64,000 nt of DNA from Paguma larvata. Its lineage: Eukaryota; Chordata; Mammalia; Carnivora; Viverridae. The first letter of the stretch is position 1; every line of letters begins with the position of its first letter. The DNA lies in assembly GCA_030068075.1 (NCBI GenBank), contig CM057836.1, positions 72,081,788-72,145,787 on the forward strand, in the 5' to 3' direction. Positions 42,966-54,300 of the stretch are shown here, one piece after another. The notes beneath the pieces were generated by a model, which saw only the letters and a list, made by a program, of their open reading frames with translations, searched no databases and was not told the origin of the DNA. Both the position numbers and the translations under genes were made by a program.

Positions 42966-43485
42966 AACAAAGTATCAAGTGAAAATAGTACGTCCCCCCT
43001 CTCCCCGCCATTCCACACAACATGGCATCTTTTTTTGTAAAGGTACTAATAAGTATTCTACAAATTATTATTCAAGTTATTCTACAAGTTATTCTACAAA
43101 TAACATTTTAGGAATTATAGAGAGAGCGTAAGACCCTTAAAAAGGAGTACAAGGTAACAAAGAATGTGAGATTCAGGATTATTACCACCTGATGTGAGGA
43201 GCAGGGAGGAAAGATTCGTCGTGACAAATGATCATATCATTAGATGTAAATTTATAGAGACAGAAGTAGATCAGGGGTTGTCGGGGGCCTGAGGGGGCTT
43301 CGGGCGGGAGAATGGGGAGAGACTGCTAATATGTGCAGAGTTTCTTTTTGGGGTGATGAAAAGGCTCTGGAATTAAATAATGGCGATAGTGACACAACTT
43401 GGTGAATATAGAAAAGCCACTGATTATTTACTTTAAAAGTGAATATTATGATCTATGAATTATTCCTCAATTAAAACAACAAGAA
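42966..43485 (+). repeat. L1 3' UTR, sense
   Basis: 'GATCAGGGGTTGTCGGGGGCC', 'GGAGAGACTGCTAATATGTGCAGAGTTTCTTTTTGGGGTGATGAAAAGGCTCTGGAATTAAATAATGG' and 'AAAAGCCACTGATTATTTACTTTAAAAGTGAATATTATG' in outline are the L1MA/MB-type 3' UTR; it continues the element upstream. Short direct repeats of 'TATTCTACAA' occur at 43053-43098. Confidence 0.75.
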
Positions 43486-43690
43486 AAATCTTATTATAAA
43501 ACTACAGTAACTGAAAACAAAACTCCAGTAATTAATACAGTGTGTGTTGGTTTAAAGACAGACAAGTCAATCAATGGAACATTGAGTCCAGAAATAAATC
43601 CACAGATATGTGGTCAATGGATCTTCAACAAAAGTGGAGACACGATAGTCTTTTCAATAAACGATGTTTGAAAAACTGGATATATGTATA

Positions 43691-43765
43691 AAAAAGAAGA
43701 GAGAAAGAAAGAAGGGAAGGAAGGAAGGAAGGAAGGAAGGAAGGAAGGAAGGAAGGAAGGGAAAT
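43691..43765 (+). repeat. (AAGG)n purine microsatellite inside L1 ORF2
   Basis: An all-purine run that becomes a regular AAGG/GGAA array at about 43713-43761 (about 12 units). It replaces the L1 stretch that normally reads 'GCAAAAGAATGAAG', so it probably arose by slippage from that A/G-rich seed. Confidence 0.95.
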
Positions 43766-44167
43766 GAGCTTTGACCTATCTTGAACTACATAAAAAATTT
43801 AACTCTAAATGGATCATAGACCTCAATGTAAAAATCTGAATTATTATAAAAGTTCTAGAAGAAAACACAAGAGAAAATCTTTACAACCTTGAGTTAGTCA
43901 AGGATTTTTTAGATCCAACACCAAACGCATGATTTCTTTAACTTAAAAAGGGATTATTTAAAAAAAAAGAGCAAATGGTAAATTGGACCTCATTAAAATC
44001 AAGACCTTCTCTTTAAAACACATAGAAGAGCATGAAAAGACAAGCCACAGACTGGAAGAAAATATTTGCAAATCGCATTTCCGAAAATGGAACTTTTAGC
44101 CAGAATGTGCACAGCACTCTCGAAACTCTGTGAGAAGTAAACAAACACCCCAATAAAAAACGGGCAA

Positions 44168-44365
44168 GGGGCGCCTGGGTGGCTCGGTCGGTTGAGTGTC
44201 CGACTTCGGTTCAGGACATGATCTCGCGGCTTGTGAGTTCGAGCCCCGCGTCGGGCTCTGTGCTGACAGCTCAGAGCCTGCAGCCTGCTTCAGATTCTGT
44301 GTTTTCGTCTCTCTGCTCCTCCTATGCTCATGCTCTGTCTCTCAATAATAAATAAATGTTAAAAA
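44168..44365 (+). mobile_element. Felid-type SINE, sense, well preserved
   Basis: Close to the consensus: A-box region 'GGTGGCTCGGTCGG' at 44178-44191 and B-box 'GAGTTCGAGCC' at 44235-44245, then 'TGTGCTGACAGCTCAGAGCCTG'. Target-site duplication AAAAAACGGGCAA (44155-44167) and AAAAAATGGGCAA (44366-44378), one difference, made of the L1 sequence it entered. Confidence 0.96.
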
Positions 44366-45028
44366 AAAAAATGGGCAAAAAACTTCAAGTGCCGCTCTAC
44401 CAAAGACGATATATGCAAGTGGATAATAAGCACATGAAAAAATGGTAAACTTCATTAGTCCTTAGTGAAATGCAAATGAAAACCACAATGAGGGGCCAAT
44501 ACTAATTTTAGGATGCCTAAAACTAAAAAGACTGATCGTACCAAGTATCACAATGATGTGGAACAACAGTCTCATGTATTGCTGGTGGGAATATAAAACA
44601 ACCACCTTGCAAGGCAGCCTGATGGTTTCCTAAAAAGTGAGACATACCCTACCACATAACTCAGTCATTCTGTTGCTAGATATTTGCCCGAGAGAAATGA
44701 AATCGGATGTATACCCAAAGGCTCGTACATGAATGCTCATAGCAGCTTTATTTGTGATAGCACCAAACTAGAAGCAGTACAAATGTCCATCAACAAGCGG
44801 GTGGATAAGAAAAAACCGTAATATATGTATTCCATCCTTCCGATGGAATACTACTCAGCAACGAAAAAGGATGAACTATTGATACACACAACGACAATCT
44901 CAAAATAATTAGGCTGGGTGAAAGAATCCAACCAAAAAAGACTACTTACTGTATGATTTCATTTATATACGGTTCCAGCTCATGTAAACTCTGTTACAAT
45001 GACAGGAAGCAGATCGGTGGTTGCCTGA

Positions 45029-45046
45029 GGGTGGGGGTGGGGTGGG
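45029..45046 (+). other. G-quadruplex motif in L1 3' UTR
   Basis: GGGTGGGGGTGGGGTGGG has four G runs with single-base loops, the strongest class of predicted parallel G-quadruplex. L1 3' UTRs are known to carry such G-rich tracts, so this is a property of the element. Confidence 0.8.
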
Positions 45047-45404
45047 CTTGGAGGTAAGGATCAATGACAGAGGGGTACAAGGACACTTCTGGTGGCCGTG
45101 GATGTGCTTAGTACCTCGATTATGGGGATCCGTCCAATGGGTGTAAACATATTTCAAAACTTAATGAGTTGTCCACTTGAAATATATGCAATGTATCATT
45201 GTTGTTTATCCCTCAGATAAAGACACCGGCCGTGTTCATAATCGGAAGCTCGATGATGGGTATATGAGGGTTCCTTATACTAGTCTCTCTGGTTTTTTGC
45301 ACATGTTTGAAATTTTGCCCATTAAAAAGAAAAAAAATATCCTTAACGGTGATGGTTTTAAAATATTTTTTATAAATTCTTCGATCCTCTCCCCTTCCAC
45401 AGGT

Positions 45405-45897
45405 GATGTCCAAACTCCACCCCTTAAGTGTGTGTGCTGTACCTCAGGATTGGCTTCTAAAGCACAGAAACTGAAAGCAGTGATTCATGATGTCAGAACT
45501 AGGTCAGAAATGACAGTGTGGTTTCTCCCTTTCTTTCCTTCTTGGATAACTTACTCTGGGGGAAGCCAAGTACCTCATCATGAGGATACTCAAGCGGCAC
45601 TCATGGCAAGGAACAGAGGCCTAAGGCTAACAGCCAGCGCGGAACCGAGTTCTCCTGCCGATGGCCATGGCAGTGCATGTAGAAGTGAGTCCTCCAGCCC
45701 AATCCAGCCTTCAGATTACAGTGCAGTCCAGCCCAAATTTTGACTGCAACCTCATAAGAGACCTGAGGCCAGAGCTACCCAGCTCAGCTATTCCAGAATT
45801 CCCAGCCCACAGTAGCGTTGTGAAAATGAATGTTTATTGTTTAAAGCCACTATGTTTTGCCTTCATTTGTCAGGCAGCAATAACTAGTATACTAACA
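45405..45897 (+). repeat. MaLR-like LTR, sense
   Basis: Old LTR ending: 'CCAGCCCAATCCAGCCTTCAGATTACAGTGCAGTCCAGCCC', 'GACTGCAACCTCATAAGAGACCTGAGGCCAGAGCTACCCAGCTCAGCTATTCC' and 'TGTTTATTGTTTAAAGCCACTATG...CAGCAATAACTAGTATACTAACA' in outline. No internal retroelement genes. A 188-codon plus-strand frame at 45177-45743 crosses the L1/LTR junction and is accidental. An (AAAAC)n run follows at 45898-45924. Confidence 0.65.
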
Positions 45898-45924
45898 TAA
45901 AAAACAAAACAAAACAAAACAAAA

Positions 45925-46374
45925 GACAGGCAGAAAAATTACCTGATGAAACATGATTGGGCATCTTAACCAAGATAAAAGTTTCATTCAAGCGTCAGCT
46001 TCTACAGCAAGTGTCTACAGCTGATCGTGACCTCACCTGTGCCTCCCCTTTTGTGACCAGCTGCAACCCCACCTGGTCCACACAGTTAGTCCACACCACT
46101 CCGCACTGTGTCAAGCCACAACCTCATCTCCCCAGAGCCAGTGTTTGTGTTTGCAGGGAGCTCTACGGACTCCCAAGGTCATCCCCTGGTTCCCTTTTGA
46201 CACAAAACACAGGGCAAAGCTCACGGGAATACCTACTTTTTGGTGGATACAAGTCAGGGAATCGAAACAGTACCATTCACTACCACGTTCAAATGAGAGA
46301 AAGAGCAGGGACTTCTCTCTTGAGACTCCCGTCTCACTCCAAAGAATGATGACACCAAAAGCCAACAACGTTCA
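45925..46374. other. Unassigned non-coding sequence
   Basis: No gene recognised. The 130-codon plus-strand frame at 45957-46349 has no domain I know. Confidence 0.45.
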
Positions 46375-46505
46375 GAGGTAAGGATTTTCATCTCTTACCG
46401 ATGAGATAACAGAGCCTCAGCGAAGTGAAGTAGCCCCCGCGAGTCAGCACATCTGGAAAGTGGCAGTGTCACTGTCGGCAAGTCTGGCTTGCGTGGGTTC
46501 TGGTG
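46375..46505 (-). repeat. MIR SINE, antisense
   Basis: 'CATCTCTTACCGATGAGATAACAGAGCCTCAGCGAAGTGAAGTAGCCCCCGCGAGTCAGCAC' in outline is antisense MIR; 'CTGGAAAGTGGCAGTGTCAC' continues it. Confidence 0.65.
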
Positions 46506-47639
46506 TGCTCACACGAAGTCCATACCAGGGTCCGTCCTCCCTCTACTGATGAGGGGGGTCAGACCCACAAGCTGGGGAACAGCGTGTGTGTTACCATCAC
46601 CCGGCCGCGTTGTTCCTCCCTGCCCAAGATAACCTTCCCGATCCTCTGAGTTTCTCCTTGGTGAACTGCCAAACCCACTTCCTCTCTCTGCGTCGCCTTC
46701 CCAGACCCTCTGACCCACCATGCTCTTCCTCCGGGTTGCAAGACAGCACTGCTGGGATCCGGCACCGCTTTCTGAACGGACTACCCGTTTCCTTGTGTGA
46801 GCAGCTTGGGTGTACCTAGATCCTCTGTCCACAGGGCAGAAAACACCTCTGAGATTTCCCCCATGGTGCTGCGTGCAGGGACTGTGGCTACACAGCTATC
46901 ACCTCTGGGCCTCTCAGATGTGAGGACTCGGATTTCAGGTGAGCTGAGGCATCACAGCCCAGAGCCTGCGGCTGCTGTCAGGAACCTCCAGCCTGGCTCC
47001 CAGACCCAAACCATCAGGCCAGGCTGCCCTCAGGGGGTCGGCTCCACCTGGTGGGGCCCTCTGTGGGAATAGGATTCCTGAACATACTGGAAAGACCACA
47101 TAGTTTTGTATCGTGACTGCAGAGGCAGGGTCGGAGGCCCTCCTCCTCTATACTTCCTCCCCACCCTCCCCACCCAGGCATGCCTAGCCCCGGGCCCTGG
47201 GGGTTCAGAGGTGGAGGGTGGCCTGAATGCCGGCTCCAGAGGGAGGGCGGGATCTACTCTCTCTGCGCCCTGTCCTCAGGGCTACAGAAGCCTGGTCAGA
47301 AGGCCATGTCTGCCCGGGGCTCCTCTTCCCAAACCGAGATCATCCCCTAGGAGGAACACTGTTCTTCCAAGTCTCAGTGTTTCTGAGACTATGCAAAGCC
47401 ACCACTGTGACCTTGTGGCCCACGAGACAGGCTGGCAGACAACTGCAGACAGAGGGTCTCTTATCATCATCACTATCTTGAAGGTATGAGGAGCTGGGGA
47501 CACAAGAAGATAAAAGACAGCCCCTCCCCTCAAAAGTAGGCAGTCTAGTTGGGAGGTAGGTACAATGCTAAAAAACAAAATGTCTTTTTAAGACAACAGC
47601 TGGGGGTGTTAAGTCCAGATGGCCACTGCACTCACGAGG
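46506..47639. other. Unassigned non-coding sequence
   Basis: No gene recognised in 1.1 kb of moderately GC-rich DNA. Frames of about 100-127 codons occur on both strands without domains. Confidence 0.45.
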
Positions 47640-48030
47640 ATGCCAGGAGCTCAGAGCGGGGAAGAGTGACAGGGACCTGAGGTTATGAGCCTGGGGGCCT
47701 AATCCCAATGGTCTTATTCAGCGAGCATGGCCGTGGGACCCCAGGAGGCTTCTCAGACATTTCTGAACCTTGCTTTCCTGGTCTCGAAAACTGGAGCCTG
47801 CACAGAGACACCAAGATCCACAGTGGGTCCAGTCCATGCTGCAGCACGCCGGCGTCCGGGGAGCGTTCCCTAGCTGCCGCCGCTGCTGTTCCCGGCAGCC
47901 CTGAGTCTTGAAGGACGCGGCGAGGGTAACAGCCAGAGCAAAGGTTCAGAAGCAAGACTGGGCAAGCCTTACGTAGCAAAGACGAACCAGCTCATCGTGT
48001 TCCACGCTGGGTGGGACTGGAGGCGGGGTT
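47640..48030 (-). repeat. Possible L2 LINE fragment, antisense
   Basis: 'GAGTCTTGAAGGACGCGGCG', 'GCAAAGGTTCAGAAGCAAGACTGGGCAAGCCTTACGTAGCAAAGACGAACCAGCTCATCGTG' in outline resembles the antisense L2 3' half; the left part is unclear. Confidence 0.35.
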
Positions 48031-48399
48031 AGGGAACAATTAGGCAGGTGGAGAAAGCCGCCCCAGAAGATGCAGGATGGTCAGGAAGTGATGGGCAGTG
48101 CTGTGGGTACACACGTTCAAGGTGAAGCCCACACCGCGCCCCGCCCCCCCGTCCCCGACAAGGGTATGGACAGATCCACCCAAGGCAGGGATACATGCCC
48201 GGAGGTACACAATGGCATCACACATTCACACACTGGGTAGACACGGCAGTGCAGAGACACGAAGGTGAGCAAGGGTGCCTGGCTTAGCCAAGGGAGGACA
48301 GTGGGACCAAAGCCCAGCCCCCACCTCCACTTTCCAAGCTGTGGACCTTAATTTGGAGCTATGTCTTCCAGGAGGAAAAGCCTCCTTTTCAACTTGGTG
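48031..48399. other. Unassigned non-coding sequence
   Basis: Nothing recognised; a C-run 'CGCGCCCCGCCCCCCC' lies near 48135-48152. Confidence 0.45.
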
Positions 48400-48595
48400 T
48401 GCAAGCATAATTTATTGACCACGCCCTGTACCCACGGGACGGTGTCCACTGCTGGGATAAACTTTTTCTACTTTGCCCAATGGGCTAGCAATGGCCCTGC
48501 ACCTGCCTTGTTCCAGGCCGACTCCCCAGCACCTAGCACTATGCCTGGCATGTAGTAGTTGTTCGATGAATACTCATTAAATAAATTAAAGGTAT
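48400..48595 (+). repeat. L2 LINE 3' end, sense
   Basis: 'CTCCCCAGCACCTAGCACTATGCCTGGCATGTAGTAGTTGTTCGATGAATACTCATTAAATAAA' in outline is the L2 3' end. The upstream 130 bases are less clear. Confidence 0.6.
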
Positions 48596-48954
48596 ATTAG
48601 GAGGGCAGACCTGAGTGCGTATGCAGAGGCACACACATCACACGTAGAGACATACAAACAAGGATCCTCACAGAAGCAGGTGCGATTGCAGGCAGACGGG
48701 GGCCTCGCAGGGAAGCTTGGGTCAGGCTGAGCTTGACTATTCAGAGCAGAGGAGGGCACTGGCAGAAAGAAAGGCACCTGAGGAGTTCTGGACCCAAAGT
48801 CCTGGAGGCTGCGGGAGAAATCCCTCTTGTGAGTGTCATGCTTTCCAGTTTGTGAATGACTTCTCTGGCTCCCTTTACATTTGAGAGAATGAAACTCAGA
48901 GGGAAGGGACAAGTCCAGAGTCACATGACTAGGAAGTGGCAGTCTCTCCTATCT
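48596..48954. other. Unassigned non-coding sequence
   Basis: The right part (48830-48950) has a faint antisense-MIR character ('GAGAATGAAACTCAGAGGGAAGGGACAAGTCCAGAGTCACATGACTAGGAAGTGGCAG' in outline); the rest is unassigned. Confidence 0.4.
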
Positions 48955-49045
48955 GTGTGCGGTAAGAGTGGACGATCGTGCGGGAGGGGTCTGTGGCGTG
49001 CCAGGCATGGAGGACCTTGAACGCCAGGGTAAGACATCCACATTT
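48955..49045 (-). repeat. L2 LINE fragment, antisense
   Basis: 'GCCAGGCATGGAGGACCTTGAACGCCAGGGTAAGACATCCACATTTAGG' in outline resembles antisense L2 'GGCCTTGTAGGCCATGGTAAGGAGTTTGGACTTT'. Very short. Confidence 0.4.
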
Positions 49046-50444
49046 AGGAACGGGGGAGCCGCACGTGGATATGCAGCCCTCCAGACACCCACCTGCACTC
49101 CCCAACACAGTCGCTGTGCCTCGAGATGCCTAGGGACGGAGGCGCCCTGTTCCCATTTAACGGACACCGTAAAGCCTCGACCGCTTTATAAAAAATAGAT
49201 GCTTTACAACATGGACATATATCCACAGCACGGAGATCCATACGAGCCCGCGCAGTGGGACAACACATCAAGAGACCCCCAGAGAAGCAGGCTGTGGCAC
49301 AGAACCTTCCCTTGCGGTCACAGGAAGACTCCCACTTGCACGCGATAGCACAGACGGATGCGCGCACGTGCAGGCACAGAGGCCCACACACAGAGGCATA
49401 CAGCACAGCCAGGGCCCTTAGGTTTGGGCGAGTTGACTGTCCTTCTGCCTCACATCTTGTCACAGAGGGATCCATGGGAAGCTTACTGCCAGCGGTCAGC
49501 AAGCCAGGCCATCGGCCCCAAGCTCCTTTAGGTGAGTCTGAGACCTTCTCTGCACCGGTGTGCCTCCAATAATCCCCTGGGCCGAGCTTCAGCTTCTGCT
49601 CTGCCAAGTCCCTTCCCCGTATTGGTATCATCTGAGCCTCTGAGCACTCCCGGGGGGCAGTGACATGATCTCCACTGGCAGGGGAGGAAGCCAGGGCCTG
49701 GCCCGGCCAAGGTCAAGCGGTGACCGAGCAGGCGTCTCTCCCCACACTAAAGCAATGCATTTCTCCCAGAAGACTCTGCCAGACCCTCTCTCTCCTATTT
49801 CCCCAAACCCTCCCTTCATGAGTCTCGCAGAAATGTCACAAGGACATGGGAGTGACATCTGTGGTGGATGGAGGATTCTCAGAGGAAGGAGCCAGACACA
49901 GGGGCCACTGTGGAGCTGAGAACAGAAGATGAGGCAGCTTAGACATCCTTTCTAGACCCTTTCCATCCTGCCTATCCATTCTTCCACCCCAGAGAAGCCC
50001 TAGGACCCACATGCTGAGGACTGGGAGGGGACCGTGGAGACCAGCTCTCATCAGGCCCCAGCACTTTGGGTGCCCTGCAGGGCAGAACACTGGTTAGGAT
50101 TTGGGGGCACGTCACGGTTTGCCCGAAGCCAGTGGTGAGCTGGATGTTGGCTATCCTACAGCAAGCAAGACAAGGTAGATATGAGGAAGGACTTTCTGTC
50201 TCTGAAGCTCAAATGCAATAGTCTATAGATCCGAGGAGAAGAGGCAGCAGCCATGATACTTAAATTCATTAGGACAGACTAACCTAGGGGGTGAGGCTGG
50301 GGGGCGGCCATCGGATTCTCTGGCTCTCGAAACCATCGATAGAACTGATAGCAAGTGGCATTAGCATTGCACATCTTCGTTGACGAATGGCTGTCCGCTA
50401 TAACTCATTTCCGTCAATGAATATATTCATCTGGGAGGAAGAAG
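49046..50444. other. Unassigned non-coding sequence
   Basis: No gene recognised. The 195-codon minus-strand frame at 49044-49631 is the longest open frame in the window but is cysteine- and arginine-rich, without a domain. It overlaps other open frames on both strands. Confidence 0.45.
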
Positions 50445-50675
50445 GGTGTGGCTGGATCAAGAGCGGGAGCCTAGAGCGGCTGCCTACAGTCAAGTTCCGC
50501 TGTATTCTGTCTGGTTTGAGCCAATCTTTTCTCTGCTCCAAGCCACAGCTTTTTCCACTTGTAGACTGGGGATAATAGTACCTGCGCCCCCCCTCCCCCT
50601 GCCCTGAGGGTTAAAGGAAGTTGTTAGCATGGCACCTGGCACCTCAGTGAGTTCAGTAAATATTAGCTATTTGGG
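50445..50675 (+). repeat. MIR SINE, sense
   Basis: 'CTTTTTCCACTTGTAGACTGGGGATAATAGTACCTGCG', 'GAGGGTTAAAGGAAGTTGTTAGCATGGCACCTGGCACCTCAGTG' and 'GTTCAGTAAATATTAGCTA' in outline are the MIR second half; the tRNA-like half is decayed. Confidence 0.7.
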
Positions 50676-50744
50676 TTAATTCTTCTGTTGATTGGTGCCC
50701 TGCTCTACCTATAAAGTCAGCTACAAACTTGGATTCAATCTTCC

Positions 50745-50890
50745 CTGTAGCTCTGGGGGTGACCATCTCTAATCCCAGGGTACAGTTAAGGAACCTGAGA
50801 CCCAAAAGGTCAAGTGCCTTGCCTTGGTCGCATCGGTGAGTCCAGGCCCCTTGCCTAGGCCTTTGGACCCCCAGTGCTGTGTTCCCTCCC
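50745..50890 (-). repeat. MIR SINE, antisense
   Basis: 'CAGTTAAGGAACCTGAGACCCAAAAGGTCAAGTGCCTTGCCTTGGTCGCATCGGTGAGTCC' in outline is antisense MIR. It lies about 70 bases from the sense MIR, in opposite orientation. Confidence 0.6.
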
Positions 50891-52184
50891 GGTACTGTTG
50901 GTTGACCCCGCTGTCCTGTCATGTACGCAGCCCCTAGAGCCTGGAGTAGGGACCTTGGACGAGTGAGTAGGAGGCCAGGGCGCCTTAATTTCAGAACTGG
51001 GGGGCTCCTTGGCAGTCTCTAGGTTTGCATGGCATTGAGTCTAATGAGGTCTCCTTTGACATGGGTTTATATGTTTTTAAACCTGAAATCTGACGTACAG
51101 CTACGTAAGTCAGACAGGGGTCGAAAGGAGAGGGGGCTGAGTGGAAAAGGGCATGAGGGAACTCTCTGGGGAAATGGGAATATTCCAGCCCTCGGATGGC
51201 AGGTCACACCCAAATCGTAAAAAGTGATCACACTGACATGTACATTTTTGTCGTATGTTAATTTATCAAATGATATCAGGTTTAGTTATAATTATATACA
51301 TTACATAAACAAAGAAGTCCGAGCCTGCCTCTGGGGGCTCCTTGAGCTCTATAAGGGGCTGAACACCATTTCAGCGCTCTGTGGCTGCCATGGGCGGTAC
51401 AGCGACCTCGGAGGAAAGGCTTCCTCTGCATCTGCTATGAGGGCTTTGCACCCTTGCACACACACGTGCACACACGTTCACACTCAAGCCCAGATGTGGG
51501 AGAAATGATAGGGACAGGGCAGGGAAGCATAGGACCCTGGTGGCTGAACTCTCAAGGTAGGCTCTAGTCTCCTGTTTGCCCCATAGAGCTGGGCACTGTA
51601 GAGGGCACCAGAAGAATGTGAGGTGGGGTGGGGTGGGGGTGGGGACAGAGAAGAATGTGCCCTGAGCTGCAGCTGGAGTGAACTGGCCATCGCCCCAACT
51701 TTACTGCCTTCCTGGCCGTTTTCTGGGCCTCCCCTTCCTGGGAGCCCTCCAGAAACCCTGCTGGGCTGAATCGGCTCTCTGTCTGGGACCAGGGCATTCA
51801 TCCACAAATTGCGATGCTGGAGCTGAGTCAGAGGACAGGGGAAGCTTCAAGGACGTGAGCGAGAGCACGCTGGAGCTGCCCACGCCGCCCACACCACCCA
51901 GGCCCCAGCAGTAGTCCCAGGCTGCCCCGGCAGGCCCTCCACACAGAGCCCATGACCACCCAGGTTTCCTGAGTGGTCCCCACCACCCCATCACGGGCTG
52001 CTTGCTGGGACAGAGGGAGGGACCCTAGATCTGGCCGAGGAGGAGCTGGCACAGGGTGAGATGGAGGGGGTCTTTCAGCTCTCAGGGTTTTAAAATCTAT
52101 TCCTTGTGTTTAAAAATATTTATAAGATGCATCTAAGAGAAAAGAAATCATTTTGAGGTCATCTATGAGGTCTGGTTATCCAGA
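50891..52184. other. Unassigned non-coding sequence
   Basis: No gene recognised apart from the G-quadruplex motif at 51622. A short (CA)-rich patch lies at 51450-51485. Confidence 0.45.
51622..51645 (+). other. G-quadruplex motif
   Basis: GGTGGGGTGGGGTGGGGGTGG followed by GGA: four G runs with single-T loops, predicted to fold very stably. Unlike the one at 45029, it is outside any repeat I recognise. Confidence 0.8.
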
Positions 52185-53500
52185 CCATATATTCATTTAT
52201 TTATCCGACAATGTATTTAACTGAAGCTAGCTTATTCTATGCATGGCTCTGTAAAAGGCACTTGGAATATATACAAAGATGGATCGTATGGTCTCTGCTT
52301 TCATAGTGTTTACATCCCAGCTAGGGAGACAGACAGGTAACAAATCACAATAAAGAAAGAAGGACATCAGGACAACTAGCAATAGGAGCCTAGAATGAGT
52401 GTTCATTCTGGCTGGAGGGGTTTAGGGGAGGCTTCCTGAGAGGGGAACACAGGGATGGGTATTAGCCTGGGTCTGAGCCATGGAGACTGAATGCTCCTGG
52501 TGAGGGGAACAGCATGAAGAGATGAGGAAGGCGAGAAGAGCGTCATGGGTTCTCAAACGCTGAACCTCTGGAGATGGTAGGTGGGGGTCTGGCCAGTCTA
52601 CCTGATCACCACCTCCCTGCTCTCAGTTGACTGGATCAGGCCAGGCACCTGCTCTGAGTCCTGTCCATGAGGTGGTCTGGTGAGAACTCTCCCCCGAAGG
52701 AATATTGGGACTAACTGGGTCAAGATATTCTTTCTCTGTGTGGGATGAAGTAGAGATAGGAAAAACAAGGCAGCTGGCTGGTGGTGAGAGTAGAAGGAAA
52801 AAGGCAGAGAAGGGAAAGATGGCGCATCCGTCTGCAACAAGAGAGCTCAAGAGCTGGGGAGGTAATGAGTGGCCCAGGTTCTAAGCTCAGGAGCCCAGAG
52901 CTTGCTGTCCACCTTGGTCTTTCTTGGTGGCTTTTCCTGGCTTTTTCCAGGAGGCCTAGTCACGTCCTTGAGGTTTGGCATTGTCTGATTTCCCTTGTCC
53001 CCCACTCCCCTCACCTGCTGCAGGGGGCGAGCTGCTCTTCACAACTAACATCATAATGAAACAAGTACCTTGAAGTCAGGCTAAGGAGCTGGAGTTCCGG
53101 TTTATGGGCAGTGGGGCACTTGGCAGACTTCTGAGCCATTTAGGAAGACCCTCTGGCAGCAGTATGGAGCATGGGATAGAGTAGAGCAAGACTGGAGGAA
53201 AGGAGAGCCTCCTGATGGCTGTCCCGGCTTTAGCAGGGAGGCCCTGAAGTGCTAATTGTGGCGTACAGCCACATGGATGGTCTTCGGATAACTTAAGGAG
53301 GTAAAATAGATCAGACTCAGTGATGGTATGTGGGGAAAACCATGAAAAAGGAACAGGTTTGGGAGAGGGAATGGGTTGAGTTGGAGGACCTCCGAAGACA
53401 TTGATCCCCGGAGGGAGATCTGGGTCAGGACATAGAAAAATGGCAGGTACGAACAGAAAGTTTTCAACCACAAAGCATGACTGACCTCTCAGGTGGGCCA
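52185..53500 (-). repeat. L2 LINE, antisense, discontinuous
   Basis: Left part: 'TATTCATTTATTTATCCGAC', 'GCTTTCATAGTGTTTACATCCCAGCTAGGGAGACAGACAGGTAAC', 'GGGAGGCTTCCTGAGAGGGG'. Right part (from about 53070): 'TAGGAAGACCCTCTGGCAGCAGTATGGAGCATGGG' and 'GGACCTCCGAAGACATTGATCCCCGG'. The order fits one antisense L2 with a replaced or very decayed middle (52620-53060). Confidence 0.6.
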
Positions 53501-53604
53501 AGATGGAGCCATAGGTGGTGAGTGACACTCTCTGGCGCTCTGCCCCTCCTCAAGGGTCCAGATGAGGAGATTCCAAAGGGTTGAGGCACAAAGACATTCA
53601 AACG

Positions 53605-53707
53605 TGATTGAGATGACCCAATTAAAAATGGGCAACAGATTTGAACAGGAACTTTACAAAAGAAGACATCCAAACTGCCAATAAACACATGAAAATGTGT
53701 TCAACAG
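53605..53707 (+). repeat. L1 ORF2 fragment, sense
   Basis: 'CCAATTAAAAATGGGCAACAGATTTGAACAGGAACTTTACAAAAGAAGACATCCAAACTGCCAATAAACACATGAAAATGTGTTCAACA' in outline is the L1 stretch just before the ORF2 C-terminal region. Only about 100 bases. Confidence 0.8.
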
Positions 53708-54184
53708 GCCCACCTCTAACATTTATGGTTCCAGAACCCATAAGTCTAATGATATCCTAATTAACATCAGTCTTAATATCTCAGTGATAAGTTAGCTATT
53801 AAGTAAAATATATTCTATCCACCTAACTCTGCAAATATACATTCACAATGACCTGAGAGGCCAGGTTCAAATTTAGAATGATCAGATTCCTGGGAGTTCC
53901 ATGCCTAAATGTGGTAGTTCCAATAGAGTGGACCCACGCTCCTCTTCTTCCTACCCCCAGTGACATCTCTCTCTGCAGAAACTTCACACTCACGTGGGGG
54001 TAGGCCAGCTTATGTGTCCAAGGTCCACCCACATCTAGCAAATTTCTTCCGCTAGCTACCCTTAAGAGCAGAGACAATGTATACATACGGTATAGTCTGC
54101 CCTAGGAAAGCAGTCCTGGAGAAGTGGCCTGTGTAGACTCTGGAACCTGGTTTGAGGACATTTGGGCAAAGAATTCCAGAATCT
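53708..54184. other. Unassigned non-coding sequence
   Basis: Nothing recognised. Confidence 0.45.
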
Positions 54185-54300
54185 TATGCATCAGCTCAAT
54201 CCCTAACTGAAAAACTTAACCTCTATGAGCCTCAGTTTGGTCACCAGAAAGACTTAATAAAACCGCCTCCACTTGCTTGTTATGAGGTAAGAACATTATG
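54185..54300 (+). repeat. MIR SINE, sense
   Basis: 'AACTTAACCTCTATGAGCCTCAGTTTGGTCACCAGAAAGACTTAATAAAACCGCCTCC' in outline is the MIR core. Confidence 0.7.

Larger units (their letters stand above)
43486..45330 (+). repeat. Old L1 ORF2 3' half and 3' UTR, sense, with SINE and (AAGG)n
   Basis: A second sense L1M in order: 'AGACAAGTCAATCAATGGAACATTGAGTCCAG', 'AAATTGGACCTCATTAAAATCAAGACC', 'GACTGGAAGAAAATATTTGCAAATCGC', then after the SINE 'CACATGAAAAAATGG', 'AAATGCAAATGAAAACCACAATGAG', 'GAATGCTCATAGCAGCTTTATTTGTGATAG' and the 3' UTR 'GGTGGTTGCCTGAGGGTGGGGG'. Coding capacity is lost. Confidence 0.82.

Noticed and set aside
44168..44250. tRNA gene (A box and B box are readable)
   Set aside because: The boxes belong to the tRNA-Lys-derived head of the carnivore SINE. 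There is no cloverleaf or CCA-type 3' end, and the same head occurs in 19 places with CT-rich bodies and A tails.
45177..45743. 188-codon plus-strand open frame
   Set aside because: It runs from an L1 3' UTR into an LTR, two unrelated repeats, with no homology to a protein.
45405..45897. A complete endogenous retrovirus
   Set aside because: Only LTR-type sequence is present here and at 780, 16806, 57366 and 61641. I see no gag, pol or env frames between any two LTRs, and the LTRs are of different types or orientations and far apart.
49044..49631. 195-codon minus-strand open frame, the longest in the window
   Set aside because: No domain, no signal peptide and composition like its surroundings; other frames overlap it on both strands. 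No splice or promoter context supports it.
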